Assembly (NCBI GenBank): GCA_002389785.1
Contig: DGQS01000065.1
Coordinates: 1 to 7,033, forward strand
Origin: Bacteroidetes bacterium UBA4408
GTDB taxonomy: Bacteria; Bacteroidota; Bacteroidia; UBA4408
Direction of reading: 5' to 3'
DNA: 7,033 bases
Part shown: piece by piece, positions 5,908-7,033 of the stretch
Numbering within the stretch: position 1 is the stretch's first letter
How the letters are laid out: each line of letters opens with the position of its first letter
Notes under the pieces: model-generated
Seen by the model: only the letters and a program-made list of their open reading frames with translations
Databases searched by the model: none
Told to the model about the DNA's origin: nothing
Program-made: the position numbers and the translations under genes

Positions 5908-6891
5908 CTAGCATAAACCTGCAATAAAATTGATTCCATTTTTATGACTAAGTTTTTTTAACTGCCCCATTGAATACTTGTTTGTAAGCGAGTCAAGTAT
6001 GGTAGGATAGGAAGCTGCATTTTGATGTTGAGGATAAAAAAATGGAACCCTACTTTGATCGGGATGGCTTTCGGTATAAAAGAAATCGGCGCCAAAGCAG
6101 AGTGCATCTTCTGCGCCAAGCTTCATTCCGTATTCAATATGATCTAACAATGCATCAGGATTTTTATCATTAACAAAAGCACGTAAGAAGTTCATGCCAA
6201 TGAGTCCTTTCTGTAAAATAATTTCACGTGCAATTTCATCCGGTAAGTTTCGAGGATGATTGTACACCGATCTAAAATTGGAGTGACTTGCTAAAATAGG
6301 TACTTGTAAATTATTTTTAGAAATATGAGTAAGTATATCGTATGCAAGTGCATCGCTGGTGTGAGAAAAATCTAGCCCAATTTTTTTTCCGGATAAATAT
6401 TCAAGTAATGCTTCACCATCCTTTTTGAGGCCAACAGCAGTGCTGTTTCCACCACCAAAACGGTTTTCGCCATGATGTGTTAAACCTATGTATGCTAATT
6501 TTCCGGTGCTTGTAATTATTTTTTCCAGCCTTTCAAAAGACACAGAGAGTGGTTCATTTTCTTCCGCAAAAGAGGCAGCATTTTCGATAGACGTCATACA
6601 AGTAATTGAGTTACTATCACTGAGCCCTCTGGCTAAAAATGTGCTATCAAACTTTTGAAGTTTTGTTGAATGGGTTCGAATCAATTCATTAAACAATACA
6701 CTTTGCCGTAACCCTTTGACAGTGCTTCCTGGTTCAACAGTAGTATAAATTGCCATAATTTGAAGCACTACCTTTCCTTGCAGCATTGCAGGAATACTGC
6801 AACCTATGCTCGCGAGTTGGTTGGGTTGCGGATTGGGCGCTTCGAGCAAGTAAGAGAGCATGTCGCAATGAAAATCAATTACCGGGTACAT
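5908..6891 (-). CDS. Peptidase family M19 (renal dipeptidase-type) metallopeptidase
   Basis: Family M19 enzymes are two-zinc amidohydrolase-fold dipeptidases that cleave short peptides, often with a D-residue at the C-terminal side. The 327 residues show the metal and substrate ligands in the expected order: H8-x-D10 (DFHCDM), E103 (SIENA) as the likely bridging glutamate, LTH139, H177 (LDFSHTS), H203 (ASHSN), R214 in HPRNLPDE, matching the RNVPD segment of the human enzyme, and D269 (FGADF) as the catalytic acidic residue. There is no signal peptide or lipobox, so it is probably cytoplasmic, perhaps recycling dipeptides from food or peptidoglycan; the substrate is unknown. It starts at ATG 6889-6891 and ends in TAG. 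No strong -7 box is visible upstream (TACTTTAA, about 24 bp away, is poor). It appears to be a single-gene unit, and no residue expected in the family is obviously missing. Confidence 0.9.
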   Translation of the reverse strand: MYPVIDFHCDMLSYLLEAPNPQPNQLASIGCSIPAMLQGKVVLQIMAIYTTVEPGSTVKGLRQSVLFNELIRTHSTKLQKFDSTFLARGLSDSNSITCMTSIENAASFAEENEPLSVSFERLEKIITSTGKLAYIGLTHHGENRFGGGNSTAVGLKKDGEALLEYLSGKKIGLDFSHTSDALAYDILTHISKNNLQVPILASHSNFRSVYNHPRNLPDEIAREIILQKGLIGMNFLRAFVNDKNPDALLDHIEYGMKLGAEDALCFGADFFYTESHPDQSRVPFFYPQHQNAASYPTILDSLTNKYSMGQLKKLSHKNGINFIAGLC

Positions 6892-6992
6892 ATTTTAGTT
6901 TTAGCTGGATTAAAGTAAATGAAAAATTTTAGAATTATTTCTCACGCCATAAGAAAAACATTACCTTGTGTGCTGTTTAAATTTTAATCTAA

Positions 6993-7033
6993 ATGAATTC
7001 TGAAGTTGTAGCTTATAATAAAAAGCAAATTGT
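6993..7033 (+). CDS. Possible start of a divergent gene, cut by the right edge
   Basis: An ATG at 6993-6995 opens 13 codons (MNSEVVAYNKKQI) that run off the window with no stop. A TAA lies directly before the ATG in the same frame, so this would be the true first codon. The leader is AT-rich like those of the other genes. TACCTTGT (6963-6970) resembles, with mismatches, a TAnnTTTG -7 box. About 100 bp separate it from the divergent dipeptidase start, a usual size for a shared promoter region. Thirteen residues are too few to name a family, and an open frame this short is weak evidence, so it could be chance. Confidence 0.4.
   Translation, partial: MNSEVVAYNKKQI

Noticed and set aside
1..7033. 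CRISPR array, prophage, insertion sequence, tRNA or rRNA
   Set aside because: No regularly spaced repeats of CRISPR length, no transposase, integrase or phage genes, and no cloverleaf or rRNA-like sequence were seen.

Overview
The window looks like chromosomal DNA of a member of the Bacteroidota. Four things point that way: low G+C, TAnnTTTG-type -7 promoter boxes, A-rich leaders with no visible Shine-Dalgarno sequence, and exported proteins whose signal peptides end in the A-Q style common in this phylum. The order or genus cannot be fixed from this sequence. Every confident gene lies on the minus strand, so transcription runs from right to left as printed.

Right edge (about 6890-7033): a short divergent spacer separates a possible plus-strand gene start (13 codons visible, unidentified) from a minus-strand M19-family (renal dipeptidase-type) metallopeptidase at 5908-6891. 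A 401-bp gene-free stretch follows (5507-5907). It holds a weak terminator candidate for the dipeptidase, several hairpins and short repeats, and the fumC promoter.

Middle (3526-5506): fumC encodes a class II fumarase of the TCA cycle. The end of the gene overlaps a small exported, possibly beta-barrel protein that lacks an ATG start. The two look like a two-gene transcript. The 184-bp spacer after them (3342-3525) holds a long imperfect inverted repeat, a weak hairpin followed by T8, and a -7 box almost touching the next start codon.

Left (1-3341): four genes spaced 9-16 bp apart look like one operon. In order of transcription they are an exported MORN/YwqK-type repeat protein, mnmA (tRNA U34 2-thiouridylase), a lipoprotein of unknown function, and the N-terminal third or so of a secreted subtilisin-like (S8) protease that runs off the left edge before its catalytic residues. 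The operon places one cytoplasmic tRNA-modification enzyme among three envelope or exported proteins.

I see no mobile element, CRISPR array, tRNA, rRNA or clear defence or biosynthetic system. The window is mostly ordinary housekeeping and envelope genes. The best candidates for a second look are the two structured spacers, the non-ATG overlapping gene after fumC, and the mnmA operon context.
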